From contig CBDESM010000003.1 of assembly GCA_965242485.1 (NCBI GenBank), forward strand, positions 372,001 to 436,000: a DNA stretch of 64,000 nucleotides, read 5' to 3'. This DNA is from CBDESM01 sp965242485 (GTDB lineage: Bacteria > Chloroflexota > Dehalococcoidia > Bin125). The notes beneath the pieces were generated by a model that saw nothing but the letters and a program-made list of their open reading frames with translations, ran no database searches and was not told the origin of the DNA. Both the position numbers and the translations under genes were made by a program. Shown here in pieces: positions 33,690 to 42,151 of the stretch (position 1 is the first letter of the stretch; every line of letters begins with the position of its first letter).

Positions 33690-34226
33690 ATGATGGTGCT
33701 CGGGCAGTCGGTGCTCGTGCTGAATCAGAACTACGAGCCGCTGCATGTATGCAACGTGCGGCGGGCGATCGTGCTGGTCGCGCGGGGCAAGGCGGAGATC
33801 GTCGACCGGGCGGCGTCGCTACTGCGGACGGTGACGGACGCGTTCGCGGTACCCTCGGTAATCCGGATGGTCTATTACATCCGCCGGCCGCGGCCGGTGA
33901 TGAGGCTCTGCCGGCGCGAGGTGTTCGCGCGCGATCGGCATACCTGCCAGTACTGCGGCCGGCGCGTCTCGGCCTCTGATCTGACGCTGGATCACGTGAT
34001 GCCGCGGGCCCGCGGCGGCGGGCACACTTGGGAGAACCTGGTTTCGGCCTGCCGCGACTGCAACCACCGCAAGGCCGGGCGCACGCCCCGGGAGGCGCGG
34101 ATGAAGCTGCGGACGGAGCCGGCGCGCCCGCCGGTGACGCCGGCGCAGCTGTTCGGGCGCTACGTTCCCTCGCGTCCGACTTGGGCGCCGTTCATTCCGG
34201 GCGCGGAGGCGCCGGCGGCGAGCTGA
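33690..34226 (+). CDS. HNH endonuclease family protein
   Basis: This 178-residue protein has the N-terminal VLVLNQNYEPLHVCNVRRAI block typical of a widespread bacterial HNH family. The nuclease core is CQYCGRR with a second Cys pair in CRDCNH, and LDHVMPRARGG as the HNH strand. Two CxxC knuckles bind zinc. The C-terminus has QLFGRYVPSRPTWAPF. The first ATG at 33690 (or 33693) has no strong Shine-Dalgarno; a TTG at 33627 would add residues over a promoter-like box. It is a stand-alone nuclease, not part of a visible restriction system. Confidence 0.85.
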   Translation: MMVLGQSVLVLNQNYEPLHVCNVRRAIVLVARGKAEIVDRAASLLRTVTDAFAVPSVIRMVYYIRRPRPVMRLCRREVFARDRHTCQYCGRRVSASDLTLDHVMPRARGGGHTWENLVSACRDCNHRKAGRTPREARMKLRTEPARPPVTPAQLFGRYVPSRPTWAPFIPGAEAPAAS

Positions 34227-34229
34227 CGC

Positions 34230-35057
34230 CTAGTCGGGCGGCTGGCAGCTCCTGCAGAACGAGGTGATGCGGCGGTTGGGCGTTACCTCCGAGATCGGGC
34301 CGCCGCAGTTCGGGCAGGGCTCGCCGGATTTCCGGTGCACGCGGAGGAAGTCGCGCGGCTTGCGGTCGATCCGTTCGCCGATCAGTTCCGCGGCCCGGGC
34401 CGAGGCCCACTCGATGGTTTCGCCGACGGCTTCGTGCAACGCGGCGCGGCGCTCCTCGTCCAGCGACGAGACCTTGGTGAACGGATGGATTCCCGCCGCG
34501 AAGAGGATCTCGTCGGCGTAGGCGTTGCCGATTCCGGCGATGAATTCGGCGTTGACGAGGACGTTCTTGACTTGGCCGCGGTAACGCTTGAGCCGCGCGA
34601 GGAACACAGTCCGGTCGAGGGACGGATCGAGCGCGTCGGGCCCTTGCGCGCCGAGCACGGGGACATCGGCGTAGTCGCTGGCCGGCGCGAGGTAGGCCTT
34701 GGCCAGGAAGCGCTCGTCGATGAAGCGGACGCACTCCGGCTCGCCGCCGCCGGGGGCCGGGCCGAACGCGAGCTCGAAGGCGGTGCGGGCGTGGCGCTTA
34801 GCGTCGGTACACCACTGGAAGCGTCCATTGAGCATCGGCGCGACGGCGACGTCGGTCCCGTTCGACAAGCACAGAACGAGGAATTTGCCGAGGCGGACGA
34901 CGCGATCTAGGCGCGCGCCCTCGACGGCCGCGCGGAATTCGTCGGCCGGCGCTCTGATGATGATCGGGCGCAGAATCTCGACGGCGCCGATCTCGCGTCC
35001 GGCGAGGCGGCGCGTCATCACGGCGGCGACGTGTTCGAGCTCGGGTATCTCGGGCAT
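34230..35057 (-). CDS. mutM: Fpg/Nei-family DNA glycosylase
   Basis: This 275-residue base-excision repair enzyme opens PEIPELEHV, where Pro2 is the nucleophile and Glu3 the catalytic acid. The helix-two-turn-helix is NVLVNAEFIAGIGNAYADEI. The C-terminal zinc finger is C-x2-C-x16-C-x2-C (CPNCGG to CRSCQ). It removes oxidised purines such as 8-oxoguanine or, for Nei types, pyrimidines; the sequence does not separate these firmly. It is the last gene of the six-gene minus-strand operon. Confidence 0.9.
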   Translation of the reverse strand: MPEIPELEHVAAVMTRRLAGREIGAVEILRPIIIRAPADEFRAAVEGARLDRVVRLGKFLVLCLSNGTDVAVAPMLNGRFQWCTDAKRHARTAFELAFGPAPGGGEPECVRFIDERFLAKAYLAPASDYADVPVLGAQGPDALDPSLDRTVFLARLKRYRGQVKNVLVNAEFIAGIGNAYADEILFAAGIHPFTKVSSLDEERRAALHEAVGETIEWASARAAELIGERIDRKPRDFLRVHRKSGEPCPNCGGPISEVTPNRRITSFCRSCQPPD

Positions 35058-35071
35058 GGCGGGCCGCCGCG

Positions 35072-35899
35072 TCAGGGGGCGTGGACGGGGTAGGAGCCGA
35101 TCACGCGGAGGCGGGCGACGCGCTGCTCGAGTGCCGCGAGCGCGGCGGCGAACGGTTCGTCCTTGCGATGGCCGTCGCAGTCGACGATGAAGAGGTAGGT
35201 GCCGATCCGCTCCTTGGCCGGTCGCGATTCGATCCGGGTGAGGTTGATCTCCTGCTCGGCGAAGATTTGCAGCGCGCCGAACAGGGCGCCGGGGCGGTTG
35301 TCGGTGGAGAACGTGATCGTGGTCTTGTCGCGCCCGGTCGGCTCGGCGTCGGCGCGGGCGAGGACGACGAAGCGGGTGGCGTTGCGCTTGTCGTCTTCGA
35401 CGCCGGCTTCAGCGACGCGGGCGCCGTGCAGGCGGGCGGCACGGCGCGGGGCCAAGGCCGCCGCGCCCGTGCCGTGCCGGATCGCTTCGGCGACGGCTTC
35501 AGCGGTCGAGAGGGTCGCCTCGGTGCGCACGCCGGGGAACCGGCGCTGGAGGTAACCGTGGCACTGCCGCAGCGGTTGCGGGTGGGAGATGATCAGGTTG
35601 ATCTCGGCGCCCTCCGGCGCTTCGGGCGGCAGGATCAGGCAGAGTTCGATGGGCAGGACCCGCTCGCCGGCGAGCGAGAGGGCGTCGTGCTGGAGGATCA
35701 GGTCGTGCGTTTCGCCGATCGAGCCTGCGAGCGAATTTTCGAGCGGGAGGATGGCGCGGTCGGCCTCGCCGCCGAAAATCGCTTCGCAGGCGGCCGTGAT
35801 GGTCGGGTAGGGCACGTGCTCGGCGGCGGGGTCGAACTCGATCGCGGCCTGTTCCGAGAAGGTGCCTGGCGGGCCGAGGTAGGCGAGCGGGGCGGTCAT
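35072..35899 (-). CDS. pheA: Prephenate dehydratase
   Basis: This 275-residue monofunctional enzyme converts prephenate to phenylpyruvate for phenylalanine synthesis. The catalytic domain (1-185) opens AYLGPPGTFSEQAA and contains the TRF motif (NATRFVVLARA). The ACT domain (195-270) contains ESRP in LTRIESRPAKERIGTYLF, which binds Phe for feedback control. It overlaps the TrkA gene by 4 nt (ATGA). Confidence 0.94.
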   Translation of the reverse strand: MTAPLAYLGPPGTFSEQAAIEFDPAAEHVPYPTITAACEAIFGGEADRAILPLENSLAGSIGETHDLILQHDALSLAGERVLPIELCLILPPEAPEGAEINLIISHPQPLRQCHGYLQRRFPGVRTEATLSTAEAVAEAIRHGTGAAALAPRRAARLHGARVAEAGVEDDKRNATRFVVLARADAEPTGRDKTTITFSTDNRPGALFGALQIFAEQEINLTRIESRPAKERIGTYLFIVDCDGHRKDEPFAAALAALEQRVARLRVIGSYPVHAP

Positions 35900-36579
35900 G
35901 GGCGCGGCTCCGCTTCTTCGGGCGGCGGCTGGAAGAGCGCGAGCAGCGCGTCCTGCTGGCGCGGCAGCGCGAACGCGACCACCGAATCACCGGCCTCGAG
36001 GCGGTCGTCGGGCGCCGGTTTCCGCGGCGGCAGGCCGGACGGGATGATCAGCGCGACCTGGCTGTCGGGCGGCAGATCGAGGTCGGCGATCCGCGCGCCG
36101 TCGGCCGCGCTGGACGGGTCAACCTCGATTTCGAGCAAGGCATGGCGGGAGCCGCGCAGTTCGAGCAGGTTGACGGCGCCGGTTTCGACTTCGTGCTCGA
36201 TCGCGGCGACGATCGAGCGGGTGGCCGAAATCGTGTGATCGATGCCGAGCGCGCGGAAGATGCGCTCGTTGCGCGGGTCGTTGATGCGGGCGATCACGCG
36301 GGGCGCGTCGAACTTGAGCTGCGCGACCTGGCAGACGGCGAGGTTGGCCTGATCGCGCCCGGTGGCGGCGACGACGGCGTCGGCGCGGGCCATGCCGGCC
36401 GCGCGCTGGACGCGGACTTCTGTGCCGTCGCCGAGCAGCGCGACTTCGCCGAGCGCGGCGGCGACGGCGCGGACGGTGGCCGGATCGCGGTCGACGATGC
36501 AGACCTCGCGGCCCGCCTCGATCAGGTCGCTGGCCGCGCCGAAGCCGACTTTGCCGCCGCCGACGATGATGATGTACAC
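35896..36579 (-). CDS. TrkA-type potassium uptake regulatory protein (RCK N and C)
   Basis: This 227-residue cytoplasmic protein has a Rossmann RCK_N domain (YIIIVGGGKVGFGAASDLIE, with Asp in CIVDRDP) and a TrkA_C domain (DLDLPPDSQVALIIP, then DRLEAGDSVVAFA). Such proteins gate Trk/Ktr potassium channels through NAD(H) or ATP. A second RCK_N-only protein lies 22 nt upstream in the operon, like the paired CeoB/CeoC genes of actinobacteria. No channel gene is in the window. Confidence 0.9.
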   Translation of the reverse strand: MYIIIVGGGKVGFGAASDLIEAGREVCIVDRDPATVRAVAAALGEVALLGDGTEVRVQRAAGMARADAVVAATGRDQANLAVCQVAQLKFDAPRVIARINDPRNERIFRALGIDHTISATRSIVAAIEHEVETGAVNLLELRGSRHALLEIEVDPSSAADGARIADLDLPPDSQVALIIPSGLPPRKPAPDDRLEAGDSVVAFALPRQQDALLALFQPPPEEAEPRP

Positions 36580-36601
36580 GCGCGGTCCTCCGCTGCGGAG
36601 G

Positions 36602-37063
36602 CTACTGATCGAAGGCCGCGCGACGGACGAGTTCGTCCAGCGCGGTCGTGGGGTTGACGACGCGGATGCCGAGTTCGCGGTAGATCTCGGCGCGCTCGGG
36701 GTCGAAGATGCGGGCGACGACGCGCTTGGAGCCGGAGATGCCGCGGGCGACCTGCGCGGCCATCGCGTTGCGGTTGTCGCCGTTGGCGAGGGCGAGGAAG
36801 ACGTCGGCCGCGGGCGCGCCGGCCTCCCGCTGCACGTCGGCGTCCTCGCCGCGGCCGACGATGGTGCGGCCGCCGAAGGCGTCGGGCAGCCAGGCGAAGG
36901 CGGACGGGTCCTCGTCGATCACGGCGACGTCGTGGCCCTCCGCGTCGAGTTCGGCGGCGAGGGTGGAGCCGAGCCGGCCGCAGCCCATGATCACGAAGCG
37001 CATCGAGTCGCGCGGCGGTTGCCGCGTGGAAGGGGAATCCTGCGCCTGGTCGCCGCCGGCCAT
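36602..37063 (-). CDS. TrkA_N-only potassium regulatory protein
   Basis: This 153-residue protein has one RCK_N Rossmann domain (RFVIMGCGRLGSTLAAELDA; VAVIDEDPSAF; EADVFLALANGD-like run) and lacks a TrkA_C domain. The ATG at 37063 lies 3 nt past the Usp stop and adds a polar 20-residue lead. The ATG at 37003 (RFVIMGCG) is the family-typical start and equally possible. It probably pairs with the 35896-36579 protein. Confidence 0.85.
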   Translation of the reverse strand: MAGGDQAQDSPSTRQPPRDSMRFVIMGCGRLGSTLAAELDAEGHDVAVIDEDPSAFAWLPDAFGGRTIVGRGEDADVQREAGAPAADVFLALANGDNRNAMAAQVARGISGSKRVVARIFDPERAEIYRELGIRVVNPTTALDELVRRAAFDQ

Positions 37064-37066
37064 GGC

Positions 37067-37570
37067 TCAGGCGGGCCGTTCGGGGCCGGGGCGGGCGGCG
37101 CGGTCGCGCACGACGATCACCTCGCAGGTGGCGTGGGAGATCACGTAGTCGGCGGTCGGGCCGAGGTCGATGGCGGCGGCGCTGTAGCGCGAATGGGCCG
37201 TGCGGGCATGGTTCGCGCCGTCGACCGAGGTGGCCGAATCGACGCCGATGACGACGAGATCGACCTCTTCTTCGGCCGCCTGCTCGACGAGGCCGGGGCC
37301 GGCCTGGCGGGCTTGGAGCAAGAAGGAGTCGCACTTGACCTTGGCCTTGGCGGCTTCGGTCTCCGCTTCGGAGAGGCACTCTTCGCCCCGCGCCTGGATG
37401 TCCGGCACCAGCGCGTCGAGCGGGAGCGCGCGGTCGACCTCGACGACGTAGGCGGGATGCACGACGGAGTGCTTGCGATCGGAGGAGGACGAGAGCTTGA
37501 GCGCGACGTCGAGCGCCCGCTTGGCGGCGGGCGAGGCGTCGTAGGGCACGAGCGCGCGGATGCCAGGCAT
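37067..37570 (-). CDS. Universal stress protein family
   Basis: This 167-residue protein has the Usp fold: RALVPYDASPAAKRALDVAL at the start, then the long helix EECLSEAETEAAKAKVK, then VDLVVIGVDSATS and a final strand EVIVVRDR. The typical ATP-binding G-x2-G-x9-GS(T/S) motif is altered (GVDSATSVDGANHARTAHSR), so it may not bind ATP. It starts 2 nt after the phosphoesterase gene. Confidence 0.75.
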   Translation of the reverse strand: MPGIRALVPYDASPAAKRALDVALKLSSSSDRKHSVVHPAYVVEVDRALPLDALVPDIQARGEECLSEAETEAAKAKVKCDSFLLQARQAGPGLVEQAAEEEVDLVVIGVDSATSVDGANHARTAHSRYSAAAIDLGPTADYVISHATCEVIVVRDRAARPGPERPA

Positions 37571-37572
37571 GA

Positions 37573-38148
37573 TCAGTACGCGTACTTGGGCTGCTCGCGG
37601 ACGACATGCGAGCCGTGTTCGTCGAGCTGCTCGAGCCAGGCGCGGGCCCCGTGCCGGCCGATCTCGAGGAAGGCGAGCGTGCCGAGGCGGGTGTCGAGGT
37701 TGCGCGGGTACATCGGCGAGCCCGGGTTGATCAGCAGCACGCCGCGGACGGTCTCGACCGAGGCGACGTGGGTGTCGCCGTGGACGACGATGTGCTGGGG
37801 CCGCCCGAAATAGCGGTCCATCATCGTCTCGACGGTGCGGTAGGGGGGCCATTCGGGCAGGGCCATATCGTGTGTGAGGCCCACGCGGTAACCTTCGATC
37901 TCCAGCGACCAGGCCTCGCGCAAGCGCGGGTCCTCCGGCTGGACCGGTCTCCCGCCCGAGCCGTCGTCGCCATTGCCGCGCGCGACATAGATGGGCGCGA
38001 TTCGCTCCAGCTCGTCGATCAGGGGAAGCTCGTGGATATCGCCGCCGTGCAGGATCAAGTCGACTCCGGCAAGTCGGTCGTAGACTTGCGGCCAGAGTTC
38101 GGCGCCGGCTTCTGGCACGTGGGTGTCGGAGATCAGACCGAGGAGCAT
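37573..38148 (-). CDS. YfcE/MJ0936-type metallophosphoesterase
   Basis: This 191-residue protein has the calcineurin-like dimetal motifs: LGLISDTHVPE (D-x-H), LILHGGDIHE (GD), VARGNGDD (GN-x-D for the usual GNCD), HDMALPEW and VHGDTHVAS. The small size and motif order match the YfcE phosphodiesterase family. The ATG at 38148 fits the family start. It is the first gene of the minus-strand operon; only 2 bp separate its start from the divergent ABC gene's GTG. Confidence 0.9.
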   Translation of the reverse strand: MLLGLISDTHVPEAGAELWPQVYDRLAGVDLILHGGDIHELPLIDELERIAPIYVARGNGDDGSGGRPVQPEDPRLREAWSLEIEGYRVGLTHDMALPEWPPYRTVETMMDRYFGRPQHIVVHGDTHVASVETVRGVLLINPGSPMYPRNLDTRLGTLAFLEIGRHGARAWLEQLDEHGSHVVREQPKYAY

Positions 38149-38150
38149 CG

Positions 38151-39239
38151 GTGAACAGCCTAACGGCACGAGCGGCGGAGGCGTGGAAGTGGCTGCGGGT
38201 CCACCGGCGCGGCGTCGCGCAATGGACGATCTCGCTGACCTTGGTCACGCTGGCGATGGTCGCCGCCTACATCTGGCGGGTCGATCTGGATTCGGTCGGG
38301 GACGCCTCCGCGTCGTCGCTGCCGCATCGCCAGCTGCGGATCGCGTTCGTGCAGCACGGCGGCTTGGCGGATCCGTTCTGGGAGCAGGTCGGAGCCGGCG
38401 CGGAGGCCGCCCAGCGCGAATTCGGCGTGGACCTGACGTACACCGGCAGCGGCATCGTGGTCGATCAGGCGCAGATGGTCGACGGGGTGGTCGCGGAAGG
38501 AGTCGACGTGCTGGTCGTGTCGCTCGCCGACCCGGACGCGATGGAGCGCTCGATCCGCGCCGCGGTCTCGGCCGGGGTGACCGTGATGACGATCAATTCG
38601 GGCGAGGAGCGGGGGCGGGAATTCGGAGCCGTGACGCATTTCGGGCAGCCTGACTGGCTGGCGGGCCTGGCCGCCGGAGAGCGGCTGGTGCAGCTCGGGA
38701 TCAACCACGTGCTCTGCGTGATCCACGAGCAGGGCAACGTGGGACTGGACAGCCGCTGCCGCAACGCGGCGGGGCCGATCGAACGCGCCGGCGGGCAACT
38801 CGAGACGTTCTGGGTCTCGGGCACGGGCGACCGCATCCTGACCGGGGGCGAGATCGAAGCGAAGCTGAAAGCCGATCGGAGCATCGACGGCGTGCTGGCG
38901 CTGAACGCCACGATCGCGGAGCTGGCGGCAGGATCGATCGCCGGGGCCGGCTCGTCGGCGCAGCTGGCGACGTTCGACACCTCGGATTGGGCGCTGGAGG
39001 CGATCGAGAACGGGGAGGTGCTGTTCGCGATCGACCAGAATCCCTACATGCAGGGATTCCTGCCGGTGGTGGCGGCCTACGCGATGGCGGCGGGGGAGGC
39101 CAACGGCGGCGCGAGCGTGCAGTCGGCGATCCGCCGCTGGGCCGCGCAGGGGCGCTTCTTCACGGGTCCGGGGCTGGTCGACTCCGACAACGTGCTGCGC
39201 TACAGGACGCTGGGTGAAGATACGGAGCGGGTGCGATGA
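38151..39239 (+). CDS. Sugar-type ABC transporter substrate-binding protein 1
   Basis: This 362-residue protein has one N-terminal hydrophobic segment (VAQWTISLTLVTLAMVAAYI) that acts as signal or anchor. A periplasmic-binding-protein type 1 fold follows: RIAFVQHGGLADPFWEQVGA, VDVLVVSLADPDAMERSI, AGVTVMTINSGEE, DGVLALNATIAELAAG and LFAIDQNPYMQGFLPVV. The DPFWEQV and DQNPYMQGF motifs are typical of ribose/fructose-type binding proteins. No lipobox is seen, unlike the next gene. It overlaps the next gene by 4 nt. It starts at GTG 38151. Confidence 0.88.
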   Translation: MNSLTARAAEAWKWLRVHRRGVAQWTISLTLVTLAMVAAYIWRVDLDSVGDASASSLPHRQLRIAFVQHGGLADPFWEQVGAGAEAAQREFGVDLTYTGSGIVVDQAQMVDGVVAEGVDVLVVSLADPDAMERSIRAAVSAGVTVMTINSGEERGREFGAVTHFGQPDWLAGLAAGERLVQLGINHVLCVIHEQGNVGLDSRCRNAAGPIERAGGQLETFWVSGTGDRILTGGEIEAKLKADRSIDGVLALNATIAELAAGSIAGAGSSAQLATFDTSDWALEAIENGEVLFAIDQNPYMQGFLPVVAAYAMAAGEANGGASVQSAIRRWAAQGRFFTGPGLVDSDNVLRYRTLGEDTERVR

Positions 39240-40240
39240 TCGGGCGGCGCGCATTGGCGGCGGCCGCGGCGCTGCTCGCGCTCTGCGCGTGGGCGGCGGC
39301 GGGCTGCTTCGAGGCGGTCTCGGACCGCTTGAATCTGGACGAGGGGGAACCCGTGACGGTCGGCTTCGTGGTCCACGGCGCCGACGACGATCCCTTCTGG
39401 CAGGAAGTGCACGCGGGCGCGGACGAGGCGGCGGTGGCCTTCGACACGTCGGTGGTCTGGTTCGGCAGCCCGGACATCGAAGAGCGGCGTCGGCAGATCC
39501 GCACGCTGACGGAGCAGCGGGTGCACGTGCTGGTGGTGTCGCTCGACCGATCGGACGCGCTGTCGGAAGAAGTGCTGGGCGCCCGGTCCGCGGGGATCAC
39601 CGTGTACGTGGTCAACGAGGGCGCGGAGCACGTGGCCGCGCACGAGGCGACCGCCTTCTTCGGGCAGCTCGACACGGCGGCCGGCCTGGCGGTGGGCGAA
39701 CGGCTGCTGGGGGCCGGCGCGGACAACCCGCTCTGCGTCCTGCCCGATCGGGACGACTGGGTGGCGCCGCTGCGCTGCCACGAGATCGAGATCGACGTGG
39801 GGGCCGGATCGTCGCTGCGCCTGGACATGGACGCGGCCGAGACGCCGGTGGAGCAGATCACCGCGCGGCTGGAGCTGGACCCGGAGATCGACTCGGTGAT
39901 CACGATGACGCCGTGGATCATCGAGCACGTGGACGAGGCGCTCGCGGCGCTGCGCGCGCAGGGGCGCGAATTCGTGCACGGGGTGTTCGACGTGAACGAG
40001 CAGGTGCTGGACGGAATCGAGTCCGGGGAGATCCAGTTCGCGGTGGCGCAGCAGGGCTGGCTGCAGGGCTATCTTCCCGTCGTGTACGCGAGGCTGGAGG
40101 AGTTCTGGAGCCGCACGGCGGGCGATGACCTGGCGGCGGCGCTGCTGCAATGGGCGGCGGGAGGCGCGATCTACATGGGCCCGGCCTTCATCGATGAGAA
40201 GAACTTGGAGCGCGTGCGCGCGGCGGGGCTGATCCAGTGA
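39236..40240 (+). CDS. Sugar-type ABC transporter substrate-binding protein 2 (lipoprotein)
   Basis: This 334-residue paralogue of the preceding gene has a lipoprotein signal with lipobox AAGC (LALCAWAAAGCF, Cys about residue 22). The binding fold repeats: VGFVVHGADDDPFWQEVHAG, VHVLVVSLDRSDALSEEVL, AGITVYVVNEGAE, DSVITMTPWIIEHVDE and FAVAQQGWLQGYLPVVYA. QQGWLQG replaces the DQNPYMQG of protein 1, so ligand contacts probably differ. Two adjacent binding proteins with one permease suggest two ligands or a receptor/transport split. Confidence 0.88.
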   Translation: MIGRRALAAAAALLALCAWAAAGCFEAVSDRLNLDEGEPVTVGFVVHGADDDPFWQEVHAGADEAAVAFDTSVVWFGSPDIEERRRQIRTLTEQRVHVLVVSLDRSDALSEEVLGARSAGITVYVVNEGAEHVAAHEATAFFGQLDTAAGLAVGERLLGAGADNPLCVLPDRDDWVAPLRCHEIEIDVGAGSSLRLDMDAAETPVEQITARLELDPEIDSVITMTPWIIEHVDEALAALRAQGREFVHGVFDVNEQVLDGIESGEIQFAVAQQGWLQGYLPVVYARLEEFWSRTAGDDLAAALLQWAAGGAIYMGPAFIDEKNLERVRAAGLIQ

Positions 40241-41253
40241 GGCGCGGCACACACGAAGGCTGGCGGATGGTGCTGCGCCCGGAGCTGGGCTCGGTCGTCG
40301 CCGCGGCGCTGCTCTTCACCTTCTTCGGGATCGCGTCCAGCGGCCAGCTGATTGAGATCGAGCACATCTCGAGCATCTTCGATTCGTCCTGGCCCTTCGG
40401 GATCGTCGCGATCGCGGTCGGGCTGCTGATCATCGGCGGCGAGATCGACCTGTCGACCGGCGTGATGGCCGGGACCGGCGGCGTGGCGATGGGCGTGTTC
40501 GCGACGGTGGTCGGGATGAACATCTGGGCGGCGCTGTTCCTCTCGCTGCTGATCTGCCTCAGCCTGGGCGCGTTCAACGGGCTCATGACCGTGAAGACGG
40601 GCCTGAACTCGTTCGTGGTCACGCTGGGCATGTTCTTCGGGCTGCGCGGGGCCAACGTAGCGCTGTCAAAGGCGATCACGGGCGACGCGTTAATCGAGGG
40701 GCTGGACGAAGTGCCCGGCTTCGAATCGCTGGAGATGGTGCTGGCGAGCGTGATGGGAGCACCGCCGGCGGACTTCCGGGTGACGCTGTTCTGGTGGGGC
40801 GGGTTCATGATTTTGGCGACTTGGGTGCTGCTGCGGACGCGCTGGGGCAACTGGATCTTCGCGTCGGGCGGGGATCCGGAGGCGGCGCGGACGGTCGGCG
40901 TGCCGGTCAACGGGACCAAGGTGGCGCTGTTCATGCTGACGGCGGGCGCGGCCTGGTTCGTCGGCGTGGCCAACGCGGTCCGCTTCACGAGCGTGCAGGC
41001 GGGCCAAGGCGTGGGCAACGAGCTCTTCTACTTCATCGCCGCGGTGGTCGGCGGCTGCCGCATCGCGGGCGGGGCCGGCTCGGCGGTCGGGCCCGCCATC
41101 GGCGCGCTGATCTGGGGCATCTCCTTCACCGGGATTCCGCTCGCCGGCTGGAACTCCGACTGGCGTTGGGCCTTCCTGGGCGTGCTGCTGCTCGTCGCGG
41201 CCCTGATCAACCACGCGGTCAGCCGCTTCGCCGAACGGGAGACGGGACAATGA
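40237..41253 (+). CDS. Ribose/fructose-type ABC transporter permease
   Basis: This 338-residue integral membrane protein of the RbsC/FrcC family has about eight to ten hydrophobic segments. Signatures are AVGLLIIGGEIDLSTGVMAG, the EAA-loop-like GGDPEAARTVGVPVNGTK, and FIAAVVGGCRIAGGAGSAVG near the C-terminus. It starts at a GTG overlapping the upstream stop and overlaps the ATPase gene by 4 nt. It forms the channel for the two binding proteins. Confidence 0.9.
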   Translation: MRRGTHEGWRMVLRPELGSVVAAALLFTFFGIASSGQLIEIEHISSIFDSSWPFGIVAIAVGLLIIGGEIDLSTGVMAGTGGVAMGVFATVVGMNIWAALFLSLLICLSLGAFNGLMTVKTGLNSFVVTLGMFFGLRGANVALSKAITGDALIEGLDEVPGFESLEMVLASVMGAPPADFRVTLFWWGGFMILATWVLLRTRWGNWIFASGGDPEAARTVGVPVNGTKVALFMLTAGAAWFVGVANAVRFTSVQAGQGVGNELFYFIAAVVGGCRIAGGAGSAVGPAIGALIWGISFTGIPLAGWNSDWRWAFLGVLLLVAALINHAVSRFAERETGQ

Positions 41254-42119
41254 CGATGGCAGCGACGGCCGACGAGATGCAGGCGGGCGCCGACGCGACG
41301 GTGCTCGAGATGCGGAACGTGTCGCAGCGGTTCGGGCCGGTCGAGGCGCTGCACGAGATCAGCACGCAGATCCGGGCCGGCGAGGTTTCCTGCATCGTCG
41401 GCAGCAACGGAGCCGGCAAGTCCGTCTTCACCCAGCTGCTCTGCGGCGTCCTGCAGCCGTCCGAAGGGGAGGTGCTGGTCGACGGCGAAGTGGTCCACAT
41501 GCATTCCGCCCGGGACGCGCGGAAGCAGGGGATCATCATGGTCTACCAGGACCTCGCGCTGGTGCCGCTGATGTCGGCCTGGCGGAACTTCTTCCTCGGC
41601 GGCGAGCCGACCGTCGGCCGCGGGCCGATGAGCCGGATCGACGTCGTGCGCGCGCGCGAGCAGGTCGTGGCGGCGCTCGATCACTTCGGGGTCGACATCA
41701 TCGATCCGGACCGCCCGGTGGAAACGCTGTCCGGCGGCCAGCGGCAGGTGCTGGCGATCGCGCGGGCCGTCAACCAGGGCGCGCGGGTGTTGATCTTGGA
41801 CGAGCCGACGTCCGCGCTGGGCGTGCGCCAGTCGAGCATCGTGCTGCGGGTCGTGCAGCAGGCCGCGTCCGAAGGCGCGGCGGTACTGTTCGTCACCCCC
41901 AAATCGGGCCATGCCTACCTGGTCGGGCACCGCTTCCTGATCTTCCAGCGCGGGCGGCTGGTCGGCGATTACCAGCGCTCGGAGATCACGCGCGACCAGT
42001 TGACCGCGGCGATGTCGGGCTTCGACGAGGCCTCGCGGCTCGAGCGCGAGCTGGCCGCGGCGGAGGCGGGCGAGGCGGACGAACCGGACCTGGACGGGGC
42101 GGCGGATCGGATAGGCTGA
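41250..42119 (+). CDS. ABC transporter ATP-binding protein (FrcA-like single NBD)
   Basis: This 289-residue protein has one ATPase domain. Walker A is GSNGAGKS, the Q-loop is MVYQDLALV, the signature is LSGGQRQ, and Walker B is VLILDEPTSALG. In the switch region, where relatives have FITHN-x2-HAY-x-VGDRF, this protein has FVTPKSGHAYLVGHRF. The switch His is replaced by Pro and the later Asp by His. That would be expected to weaken ATP hydrolysis unless compensated. The charged C-terminal tail contains a candidate pdxS promoter. Unlike RbsA-type ATPases it has a single domain. Confidence 0.9.
   Translation: MTMAATADEMQAGADATVLEMRNVSQRFGPVEALHEISTQIRAGEVSCIVGSNGAGKSVFTQLLCGVLQPSEGEVLVDGEVVHMHSARDARKQGIIMVYQDLALVPLMSAWRNFFLGGEPTVGRGPMSRIDVVRAREQVVAALDHFGVDIIDPDRPVETLSGGQRQVLAIARAVNQGARVLILDEPTSALGVRQSSIVLRVVQQAASEGAAVLFVTPKSGHAYLVGHRFLIFQRGRLVGDYQRSEITRDQLTAAMSGFDEASRLERELAAAEAGEADEPDLDGAADRIG
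42112..42117 (+). promoter_or_regulatory. Candidate -10 box (TAGGCT) for pdxS
   Basis: TAGGCT overlaps the end of the ATPase gene and lies 34 nt before the pdxS ATG, leaving a leader with a GGGAGC Shine-Dalgarno. Confidence 0.4.
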
Positions 42120-42151
42120 AATCCGCGCCGCGCGCGGGGACGGGAGCTGGA

